Below are positions 1 through 4,967 of a stretch of 5,572 nucleotides of DNA, in pieces. The notes under the pieces were generated by a model, which made no database searches, was not told the origin of the DNA, and was given only the letters and a program-made list of their open reading frames with translations. The number at the start of each line of letters is the position of its first letter. Within the stretch, counting starts at the first letter, position 1. The stretch comes from Gemmataceae bacterium (lineage in GTDB: Bacteria > Planctomycetota > Planctomycetia > Gemmatales > Gemmataceae), in assembly GCA_020847555.1 (NCBI GenBank), contig JADLBT010000084.1, positions 1-5,572 on the forward strand. Direction: 5' to 3'. A program made the position numbers and the translations under genes.

Positions 1-137
1 AGCGGCTGGGGTATGATGAGGACATCCGGGCGGCGGCGCAGGTGGATCGGTTCGCGCTCGTGCCCGAGTTGCGGCGCGACCCGCTGCGGGTCGAGGTCGG
101 CGCGGTCGGGATCGTGAAAAGTCACTGGCAGAAATAA
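1..137 (+). CDS. 3' end of a gene, possibly 2-phosphosulfolactate phosphatase (ComB-like)
   Basis: The reading frame is open from the left edge (first full codon at base 3) to a TAA at 135-137, giving about 44 C-terminal residues. The visible peptide contains GYDEDIRAAAQVDRFALVPE and ends in KSHWQK. The pattern Gly-(Tyr/Phe)-x-(Glu/Asp)-Asp-Ile, a few residues, then (Gln)-x-Asp-x-(Phe)-x-x-Val-Pro resembles, from memory, the C-terminus of ComB. That enzyme dephosphorylates 2-phosphosulfolactate to sulfolactate in coenzyme M-type sulfonate metabolism, and homologues occur in many bacteria without coenzyme M. Codon use, with G or C in most third positions, supports real coding. The family call rests on a short tail and is tentative; that this is a genuine gene end is more secure. 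The inverted repeat begins 9 bases after the stop. Confidence 0.5.
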   Translation, partial: RLGYDEDIRAAAQVDRFALVPELRRDPLRVEVGAVGIVKSHWQK

Positions 138-140
138 GGA

Positions 141-171
141 GGGGGCAGGGGTCAGGGGTCTGGGGGCAGGG
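141..171 (+). other. Predicted G-quadruplex motif (plus strand)
   Basis: Five runs of guanine lie at 141-145, 148-151, 155-158, 162-166 and 169-171. They are separated by loops of only 2 to 3 bases, which meets the usual sequence rule for an intramolecular G-quadruplex. On the opposite arm (227-257) the complementary strand has five similar runs with 3-base TCA loops, so each strand carries one such motif. If the region is transcribed toward the synthetase, the left-arm motif would lie in its leader and could compete with the long hairpin. The motif is seen in the sequence; folding is inferred. Confidence 0.55.
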
Positions 172-192
172 ATCAGGAAAGAAGTCTTAAAG

Positions 193-214
193 CCCACGGG
201 ACGCAGCCCGTGGG
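193..214. repeat. Perfect 8-bp hairpin inside the large inverted repeat
   Basis: CCCACGGG (193-200) and CCCGTGGG (207-214) are exact reverse complements with a 6-base loop. A G-T pair at 192/215 could extend the stem. The hairpin is offset by two bases from the axis of the outer arms, so it is a separate stem at the tip. Short stems of this kind are, as I recall, common as dispersed REP-like units in planctomycete intergenic DNA; the copy number here cannot be judged from one window. Confidence 0.7.
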
Positions 215-226
215 TGAATGTTACTT

Positions 227-259
227 CCCTGACCCCTGACCCCTGACCCCTGACCCCTG
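227..259. repeat. Tandem CCCTGAC heptamer repeat
   Basis: Four exact copies of CCCTGAC (227-254) are followed by a partial copy CCCTG (255-259). This is the right arm of the larger inverted repeat. Exact tandem heptamers are prone to slippage, so copy number may vary between strains. The left arm has the complementary period but with substitutions, so the right arm is the more homogenised one. Confidence 0.85.
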
Positions 260-269
260 GCGAAGCAAC

Positions 270-1901
270 ATGGACATGGAGAAACTGGTCTCGCTGTGCA
301 AGCGGCGCGGGTTCATCTTCCAGTCGAGCGAGATCTACGGCGGGCTGAACGGGTTCTGGGACTACGGTCCGATGGGCGCCGAGCTGAAGCGGAACGTCAA
401 GGAGGCATGGTGGCAGGACATGGTCACCGCCCACGACGACCTGAGCACCCTCCCCGGCGCCCCGTCTCCCTACGAGATGGTCGGCCTCGACTGCTCCATC
501 ATCATGCACCCGCGCGTCTGGAAATCGTCGGGCCACTACGATCTCTTCCACGACTTCATGATCGACTGCCGCGAGTCGAAGAAGCGCTACCGCGACGACC
601 AGCTCAACGGCCGGTGGGTCGAGGCGAAGGGCAAGAAGGTCTTCGTCGCTGTCGAGGCCGACGGGGCGGAGGCGGAGCAGCTGGCGCAGCAGCGCGCCCT
701 GAAGTTCTTCAACCTCCGCGCCAGGGACGCCAGCGAACTGCGCTGGGAGGGGCCGCTCGTCCCGCTCACGACGCTGAAGGACTTCGCCGAGGTACTCGGG
801 CCGGACGCGAAGGAACTCGGGACGCTGACGCCGCCGCGCGAGTTTAACCTGATGTTCAAGACCTACGTCGGCGCGCTAAGCGGCGAGGAGGGGGCGGCGT
901 TCCTGCGCCCGGAGACGGCCCAGGGGATCTTCGTCAACTTCAAGAACGTCCTGGACAGCAGCCGCGTCCGGATCCCGTTCGGCGTGGCGCAGGTCGGCAA
1001 GAGCTTCCGCAACGAGATCACGCCCAAGCAGTTCACGTTCCGGTCGCGCGAGTTCGAGCAGATGGAGATCGAGTTCTTCTGCCACCCCAAGACGTCGCCG
1101 GCGTGGTACGAGTACTGGCGCAACCGGCGCTACCAGTGGTACGTCGGCCTGGGTCTGGCGGGCGAGCGGTTGCGGCTCCGGGAGCACGAGGCGCAGGAAC
1201 GCAGCCACTACTCGTGCGGGACGGCCGACATCGAGTACGCCTTCCCGTTCCTGCCGCCCGGGAAGTTCGGCGAGCTGGAGGGTATCGCCCACCGCGGCGA
1301 CTTCGACCTGCGCAGCCACGCCGAGGGGAAGCTCGTCCATCAGGATCCGAAGGATCCGGCGTCCCCGCTCGTGGTGGAGACGGGGCCGGACGGCAAGCCG
1401 AGGCACCCGGGCAGCGGTAAGGATCTGAGCTACTTCGACGACCAGACGCGCGAGAAGTACGTCCCGCATGTGATCGAGCCGTCGGCCGGCGCGGACCGGG
1501 CGACGCTGGCGTTCCTGTGCGAGGCGTACCGCGAGGACACGGCGCCGGACGAGCACGGCAAGCCGCAGGCACGCGTCTTCCTGAAGCTGCACCCGCGGCT
1601 GGCGCCGGTCAAGGCGGCCATCTTCCCGCTCGTCAAGAAGGACGGCATGCCGGAGATCGCCCAGAAGCTGTACCGCGACCTGAAGCGCGCGTTCAACGTC
1701 TTCTACGACGAATCCGGGGCGGTCGGCCGGCGCTACCGGCGGCAGGACGAGATCGGCACGCCGTGGTGCCTCACCATTGACGGCCAGACGCTGCAGGACC
1801 AGACGATCACGATCCGCGACCGCGACACGCTGGAACAGCGGCGCGTGCCGCTTGCCCACGTCGCCGACGACCTGCGCAAGCGCCTGCGCCCGCAGGGTTG
1901 A
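270..1901 (+). CDS. glyQS: Glycine--tRNA ligase, homodimeric class II type
   Basis: This cytoplasmic enzyme charges tRNA-Gly with glycine using ATP. The protein has 543 residues and starts with a stretch typical of the single-chain (alpha-2) family (SLCKRRGFIFQSSEIYGG, then GFWDYGP). Visible landmarks are FKTYVG followed by RPETAQGIF at 213-221, the class II motif 2 region FRNE at 246-249 with EFEQMEIEFF at 261-270, and the motif 3 signature EPSAGADR at 403-410. The C-terminal third matches the anticodon-binding domain, with LAPVKAAIFPLVKKDG, then GRRYRRQDEIGTPWC and RDRDTLEQ. At 543 residues it is somewhat longer than the usual 460-500. Part of the excess is an insert at about residues 355-383, rich in Asp, Pro and Gly, between FDLRSH and KDLSYFDD. 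The start at 270 is followed by an in-frame ATG at 276; neither has a strong Shine-Dalgarno sequence (only GAAG at 262-265), so the exact start is uncertain. The two-subunit glyQ/glyS form is excluded by the sequence type. Confidence 0.97.
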   Translation: MDMEKLVSLCKRRGFIFQSSEIYGGLNGFWDYGPMGAELKRNVKEAWWQDMVTAHDDLSTLPGAPSPYEMVGLDCSIIMHPRVWKSSGHYDLFHDFMIDCRESKKRYRDDQLNGRWVEAKGKKVFVAVEADGAEAEQLAQQRALKFFNLRARDASELRWEGPLVPLTTLKDFAEVLGPDAKELGTLTPPREFNLMFKTYVGALSGEEGAAFLRPETAQGIFVNFKNVLDSSRVRIPFGVAQVGKSFRNEITPKQFTFRSREFEQMEIEFFCHPKTSPAWYEYWRNRRYQWYVGLGLAGERLRLREHEAQERSHYSCGTADIEYAFPFLPPGKFGELEGIAHRGDFDLRSHAEGKLVHQDPKDPASPLVVETGPDGKPRHPGSGKDLSYFDDQTREKYVPHVIEPSAGADRATLAFLCEAYREDTAPDEHGKPQARVFLKLHPRLAPVKAAIFPLVKKDGMPEIAQKLYRDLKRAFNVFYDESGAVGRRYRRQDEIGTPWCLTIDGQTLQDQTITIRDRDTLEQRRVPLAHVADDLRKRLRPQG

Positions 1902-1929
1902 CCGCCCCGGGATCGACGCGCACCTCTCA

Positions 1930-1974
1930 GGCGGGCCGAGTGCTCAGTACCGAGTGCTGAGCACTCGGCCCGCC
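1930..1974. repeat. Perfect 18-bp stem-loop after the synthetase gene
   Basis: Bases 1930-1947 and 1957-1974 are exact reverse complements around a 9-base loop (1948-1956). The stem starts 28 bases after the synthetase stop codon. The sequence CCGAGTGCT also recurs directly at 1936-1944 and 1950-1958, so the element contains a direct as well as an inverted repeat. It may act as a transcription stop or RNA 3'-end stabiliser for the synthetase message, but there is no T-run after the stem, so a classical intrinsic terminator is not supported. A dispersed intergenic repeat is equally possible. Confidence 0.75.
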
Positions 1975-2062
1975 GTGCGGGTTTACCCACCTCGCCGCTC
2001 CGCCTCTCGCTCCCTACCACTTCCCATGCTCCATCTCGACCGCTAACAATTCACCGTCTCGT

Positions 2063-2068
2063 GAGGGA
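2063..2068 (+). promoter_or_regulatory. Shine-Dalgarno sequence of the hydrolase gene
   Basis: GAGGGA lies here, with its GAGG core 7 bases from the ATG at 2074. This supports that start, which is also the one that gives an intact signal peptide. I found no convincing promoter boxes in the preceding gap (1975-2060). Confidence 0.7.
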
Positions 2069-2073
2069 ATTCG

Positions 2074-3507
2074 ATGAAACCGCTCCTTGTAGTCGTGCTT
2101 GGTGCGGCGCTGCTGCAGGCGCCGGCAATCCGCGCGGGCGAAAAGCCCGCCGAGAAGGCGGCCGACAAACAGCTCGACGGCTACTGGCTGGGCAAGCTGA
2201 AAATCGGCGCGGTCGAACTGCGTCTCGGCGTCCGATTCGCGAAGAAGGGCGGCAAATGGACCGGGACGCTGGACAGCATCGACCAGGGCGCCAGGGGGCT
2301 GCCCATCGACACGATCACGCTCGACGGCCGGGCGTTGCGCTTCGAGCTGAAAGAACTCGGTGCCGCGTTCGCGGGCAAGGTGAAGGACGACGGCACCCAG
2401 CTCGTCGGGAAGTTCAAGCAGGGCGAGCTGGACCTGCCCCTTACCTTCCAGCACCTCGCCAAGGAACCGTCCTTCGCCCGCCCGCAGGAGCCGAAGCGGC
2501 CCTACCCCTATCTCGAAGAGGAGGTGACCTACGAGAACAGCAAGGCGAAGGTGAAGCTCGCCGGCACCCTCACGCGACCGAAGGGCGACGGCCCGTTCCC
2601 GGCGGTCCTGCTGATTAGCGGCTCGGGGCCGCAGGACCGCAACGAGGCGCTGATGGGCCACAAACCGTTCCTGGTGCTGGCCGACCACCTGACCCGGCGC
2701 GGTATCGCGGTGCTGCGCGTCGATGACCGCGGCGTCGGCGGCTCGACCGGCAATACGATGAAATCGACCACCGCCGACTTTGCCGAGGACGCGCTGGCCG
2801 GGGTCGCGTTCCTCAGGGGGCGCAAGGAGATCAACCCGAAGCAGATCGGGCTGCTCGGCCACAGCGAGGGCGGCATCGTCGCGCCGCTCGCCGCGTCCCA
2901 GTCAAAGGACATCGCGTTTATCGTTCTCCTGGCCGGGACAGCCGTGCCCGGAGACGAGATCCTGATCGAGCAGGGCCAGCTAATCCTCAAGATGTCGGGA
3001 GGGGACGCGAAGGCGCTCGCCACCCAGCGGCGCATGCAGCAGGTGTTGATCCAGGTGGTGAAGGAAGAGAAGGACGACAAGGCGGCCGAGAAACGTCTGC
3101 AAAAGATCGCGGCGGAGGAACTCGCGAAATTGGCCGACAAGAAGGATCTGGCGAAGCTGCTGGAGGGTGGCTTGAAACAGTTGAAGGTGGTCCTGACGCC
3201 GTGGTTCCGCTACTTTCTGACCTACGACCCGCGGCCGGCGCTGGGCAGGGCGGCCTGCCCGGTACTGGCGCTGTTCGGCGAGAAGGATCTGCAGGTCATC
3301 CCGCGCCAGAACGTGCCGCCGCTGGCGAAGGCGCTGGCCGAGGGGAAGTGCCGCGACTACACGATCATCCAGTTCCCCGGACTCAACCATCTGTTCCAGC
3401 ACGCATGCACCGGCCTGCCGACGGAGTACGGCGCCATCGAGGAGACGATGGCGCCGGCCGTGCTGGAAACGATCGGCGCCTGGATCCTGAAGCGGACGCG
3501 AAGGTAA
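2074..3507 (+). CDS. Exported alpha/beta hydrolase (EstD-like esterase/acyl hydrolase)
   Basis: This is a 477-residue predicted secreted serine hydrolase of unknown substrate. Residues 1-21 form a signal peptide (MK, then a Leu/Val-rich core, then AIRA before GEK), so the mature protein probably begins near residue 22. Residues about 33-130 form a beta-rich domain (GYWLGKLKIG, TGTLDSIDQGA, LVGKFKQGELDLPL) that often precedes the hydrolase domain in this family. The catalytic domain follows from about 150. It has the oxyanion segment SGSGPQDRNE at 182-191, VDDRGVGGS after the next strand, and the nucleophile elbow GHSEGG with Ser264. Probable Asp405 (FGEKD) and His439 (GLNH) complete the triad. 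Residues about 310-370 are charged and helical (many Lys, Glu and Ala) and probably form a lid or cap. The layout resembles EstD-type carboxylesterases as I remember them. A peptidase or other acyl hydrolase activity cannot be excluded. Confidence 0.93.
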   Translation: MKPLLVVVLGAALLQAPAIRAGEKPAEKAADKQLDGYWLGKLKIGAVELRLGVRFAKKGGKWTGTLDSIDQGARGLPIDTITLDGRALRFELKELGAAFAGKVKDDGTQLVGKFKQGELDLPLTFQHLAKEPSFARPQEPKRPYPYLEEEVTYENSKAKVKLAGTLTRPKGDGPFPAVLLISGSGPQDRNEALMGHKPFLVLADHLTRRGIAVLRVDDRGVGGSTGNTMKSTTADFAEDALAGVAFLRGRKEINPKQIGLLGHSEGGIVAPLAASQSKDIAFIVLLAGTAVPGDEILIEQGQLILKMSGGDAKALATQRRMQQVLIQVVKEEKDDKAAEKRLQKIAAEELAKLADKKDLAKLLEGGLKQLKVVLTPWFRYFLTYDPRPALGRAACPVLALFGEKDLQVIPRQNVPPLAKALAEGKCRDYTIIQFPGLNHLFQHACTGLPTEYGAIEETMAPAVLETIGAWILKRTRR

Positions 3508-3667
3508 GCGCTGCTCCCCATCAAAGCCCACGCCTGGCGCGCGCGTCGAGCGCGACGCTCAACTGTACGGCATCGGCCAGGGCCACCCGACCGACGACTT
3601 CGGACGCCAGTGCCTGATGAGGCACGTTGCCCCATCCCGGCGGCGCCGGACACACGCGGCGAAAGCG
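3508..3667. other. Convergent intergenic gap with one small hairpin
   Basis: The hydrolase (plus) and the membrane protein gene (minus) end toward each other here. The only structure I can support is GTGCCT (3610-3615) pairing with AGGCAC (3620-3625) around a GATG loop. It could help end transcription from either side but has no adjacent T-run. Open frames crossing this gap have no recognisable protein character. Confidence 0.5.
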
Positions 3668-4456
3668 TCACGCCACGATGGGCGCGCTGACCCGGCGTTT
3701 GCGCCGCTCCCGGTGGCACCACCACGACAACAGCGTCAGCGTGCCGAATGCGACCAGTATGATCTCGCCGGCGTTGAGTTGATACTCGATCACCCCCAGA
3801 TCGAGATAGTACATCGGCGGCTCGAAATAGAGGTAGGTGTAGGTGTGGCCGATGTGCTCCGGAATCGCTTCCAGTTCCTCCTTCACAGGGTTGTTCGGCT
3901 TGTCAAATATTGGCAGTGTTGGTGGCAGGTATTGTGAAATCCGACTGGCGACCGCTTCTGCGGGCTTGGACGTTCCAGGGTCCATTGTCCGCGGATCGAA
4001 GGCCGGATTGAACAACGGCACCACCCACCAGGCGACCGCCACCGTCAGGGCCAGCAGGAACCACGTCTTGCGCTGGGTGGTGGCCCTGCACGGCAGGCGA
4101 ACCTCCTGCACCTTCCGCCCCTGCTGCACCACCTCCAGCCGCTCGCCGCGGAGGTGCCCCTTCACCAGCGGCGTGACGAAGAAGATGGCCCGCGCGTTCG
4201 CGTCGCCCGGGTCGAGGGTCTGCTCGAAGGGGACGACCTGCGCTCCGCCCACCACCAACCGGAGGATGACGGGGTGGGAGCCGCGGCCGCGGCCCTTCCA
4301 GCTGACGACGAACGGGTAGACCCGGTGGGGCCGCATGCGGCGGTAGTACCGGACCTGAACCTGTGGGGTCTCGGCGGCGAGCGAAGCGTCTCGGGCTGAC
4401 GCAGCGGTCCGCTCGGGGGCGGCGGTACGTCCCCAGGGCGGCGGAGATTCCGGCAT
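3668..4456 (-). CDS. Unrecognised protein with two predicted membrane helices
   Basis: The gene encodes 262 residues from the ATG at 4456-4454. I do not recognise the family. Residues 1-30 are low in structure and rich in Pro, Ala and Glu. Residues about 32-125 look like a soluble beta-rich domain (VQVRYYRRMRPHRVYPFVVS, then VVPFEQTLDPGDANARAIFF, FVTPLVKGHLRGERLEVVQQ). A first hydrophobic helix spans about 131-149 (WFLLALTVAVAWWVVPLF). A polar loop follows (about 150-228), with aromatic residues near 206-218. A second helix lies at about 230-247 (AGEIILVAFGTLTLLSWW), followed by a basic tail (HRERRKRR). Both termini may face the cytoplasm by the positive-inside rule. The frame stays open upstream to 4756, but that extension is Arg/Ala/Pro-rich and has no protein-like pattern, while a strong Shine-Dalgarno sequence precedes 4456. 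The gene is divergent from the BatA-like gene, and a link between them is only a guess. Confidence 0.82.
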   Translation of the reverse strand: MPESPPPWGRTAAPERTAASARDASLAAETPQVQVRYYRRMRPHRVYPFVVSWKGRGRGSHPVILRLVVGGAQVVPFEQTLDPGDANARAIFFVTPLVKGHLRGERLEVVQQGRKVQEVRLPCRATTQRKTWFLLALTVAVAWWVVPLFNPAFDPRTMDPGTSKPAEAVASRISQYLPPTLPIFDKPNNPVKEELEAIPEHIGHTYTYLYFEPPMYYLDLGVIEYQLNAGEIILVAFGTLTLLSWWCHRERRKRRVSAPIVA

Positions 4457-4464
4457 GACGACGA

Positions 4465-4469
4465 CTCCT
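4465..4469 (-). promoter_or_regulatory. Shine-Dalgarno sequence fixing the start of the minus-strand gene
   Basis: On the minus strand AGGAG lies 8 bases before the ATG at 4456. This decides for the 262-residue product over the longer open frame starting at 4756. Just upstream, TGCTATTCT (minus strand, about 4484-4476) resembles an extended -10 box, but it has no matching -35 and would give a very short leader, so I do not call it a promoter. Confidence 0.7.
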
Positions 4470-4488
4470 GGTGCGAGAATAGCACGAG

Positions 4489-4519
4489 TCCCTGGGTCGG
4501 CTGGTCTCGCGACCAGGGA
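4489..4519. repeat. Bulged 10-bp hairpin upstream of the minus-strand gene
   Basis: TCCCTGG (4489-4495) pairs with CCAGGGA (4513-4519), and TCG (4497-4499) pairs with CGA (4510-4512), leaving one bulged G at 4496. A smaller alternative stem, CTGGTC (4501-4506) with GACCAG (4511-4516), overlaps it, so two folds compete. If transcription of the minus-strand gene starts upstream of here, this hairpin sits in its leader. A regulatory role is inference. Confidence 0.45.
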
Positions 4520-4579
4520 GGAGGGCGCAGCCCGGCCGGAGGGGCCGAGCCTCAACACGGGGACGGGTGCAAGGCAAGT

Positions 4580-4602
4580 GTAACAGTCGTGCCGACTGTT
4601 AC
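4580..4602. repeat. Perfect 10-bp palindrome with 3-base centre, operator-like
   Basis: GTAACAGTCG (4580-4589) and CGACTGTTAC (4593-4602) are exact reverse complements around TGC. Size and symmetry fit a binding site for a dimeric regulator, and it sits in the divergent gap 124 bases from the minus-strand start. It could equally be a short dispersed palindromic repeat. No regulator gene is present in the window, so no factor can be named. Confidence 0.6.
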
Positions 4603-4855
4603 CAACGGGAAAAAGCGGCGTGTTACGCAGGAACGCCAAACCTTGCGGCCCGATATGCGGGTTTTCCCGCCTGCGCCGCCGCGCGATCACGGCGTGGCCA
4701 GCGGTGGCGATTCGATAGGCACTCGCCGGCGTCCTCCGTCCGCCTGTGAGGCCCAATTTCTCTTGATATCATGAGTTCTGGCGACCCCGCCCGGTGCCGA
4801 CGGCGACGGCACCTGCTTTGCAAACTGTACCAGCGCCGCCGCAGACCGGCTCGAT

Positions 4856-4884
4856 CACCCTCAGCCACGGTCCGGGTGAGGGTG
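4856..4884. repeat. 8-bp inverted repeat CACCCTCA/TGAGGGTG
   Basis: CACCCTCA (4856-4863) and TGAGGGTG (4877-4884) are exact reverse complements with a 13-base loop. It lies 10 bases before the stronger hairpin at 4895, and the two together look like a composite repeat. Similar CCCTCAC plus CCCTCTCCC units are, from memory, frequent in intergenic DNA of several high-GC bacteria. Confidence 0.55.
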
Positions 4885-4894
4885 TCCGGTTTGT

Positions 4895-4929
4895 CTTTCC
4901 CCCTCTCCCCTCGTGGGAGAGGGGGAAAG
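4895..4929. repeat. Perfect 15-bp hairpin upstream of the BatA-like gene
   Basis: Bases 4895-4909 and 4915-4929 are exact reverse complements around a 5-base CTCGT loop. One arm is pyrimidine-only, the other purine-only. The stem ends 27 bases before the Shine-Dalgarno sequence of the BatA-like gene. There is no T-run after either side, so a terminator call is weak. A dispersed repeat or a leader structure is more likely. Confidence 0.7.
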
Positions 4930-4956
4930 CAGACCGCCACTCCCGGACTGAGTAGC

Positions 4957-4960
4957 AGGA
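4957..4960 (+). promoter_or_regulatory. Shine-Dalgarno sequence deciding a TTG start
   Basis: AGGA lies 7 bases before the TTG at 4968 but only 1 base before the TTG at 4962. An in-frame TAG at 4953-4955 excludes any start further upstream. The next plausible ATG lies inside the VWA domain, so a TTG start at 4968 is the best choice. Confidence 0.6.
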
Positions 4961-4967
4961 TTTGGCC

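Larger units (their letters stand above)
146..259. repeat. 114-base imperfect inverted repeat with heptamer-built arms
   Basis: Bases 146-181 pair with 224-259 (paired positions sum to 405). Of 36 positions, 32 match; the mismatches are 161/244, 166/239, 172/233 and 178/227. Between the arms lies a separate perfect hairpin at 193-214. The right arm is four exact tandem CCCTGAC copies plus CCCTG, and the left arm is a diverged complement of it. The element fills nearly all of the gap between the upstream gene and the synthetase and ends 10 bases before the ATG at 270. I see no ORF inside it and no clear target-site duplication. This structure fits a dispersed non-coding repeat (REP- or MITE-like). 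Transcribed RNA could fold into a long stem in the synthetase 5' leader. That it is mobile or multicopy is inference. Confidence 0.8.
4457..4967. other. 511-base divergent intergenic region, no gene found
   Basis: The region separates the minus-strand membrane protein gene from the BatA-like gene and must contain the promoters of both unless they are read from elsewhere. I could not identify confident -35/-10 pairs. It holds at least four inverted repeats (4489-4519, 4580-4602, 4856-4884, 4895-4929). It includes less GC-rich patches, such as 4753-4775, that stand out from the surrounding coding DNA. Open frames that cross it are antisense or out-of-frame to the flanking genes and show no protein-like composition. 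Confidence 0.6.

Noticed and set aside
227..259. Possible CRISPR-like array from the regular CCCTGAC copies
   Set aside because: The units are 7 bases long, directly adjacent and without spacers, so this is a simple tandem repeat.
876..1859. Long minus-strand open frame of 327 codons opposite the synthetase gene
   Set aside because: It is antisense to a certain gene, its translation is Arg/Ala/Leu/Val-rich without any family pattern, and GC-rich coding DNA commonly leaves such frames open.
1930..1974. Classical intrinsic terminator
   Set aside because: The stem is strong but is not followed by a T-run on either strand, so only a structural element is claimed.
2014..2862. Minus-strand open frame of 282 codons opposite the hydrolase
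   Set aside because: Antisense shadow of a gene with signal peptide and catalytic motifs; its own translation shows no recognisable domain.
4457..4756. N-terminal extension of the minus-strand membrane protein to an upstream ATG at 4756
   Set aside because: The extension lacks protein-like pattern, crosses two inverted repeats, and the strong AGGAG site supports the start at 4456.
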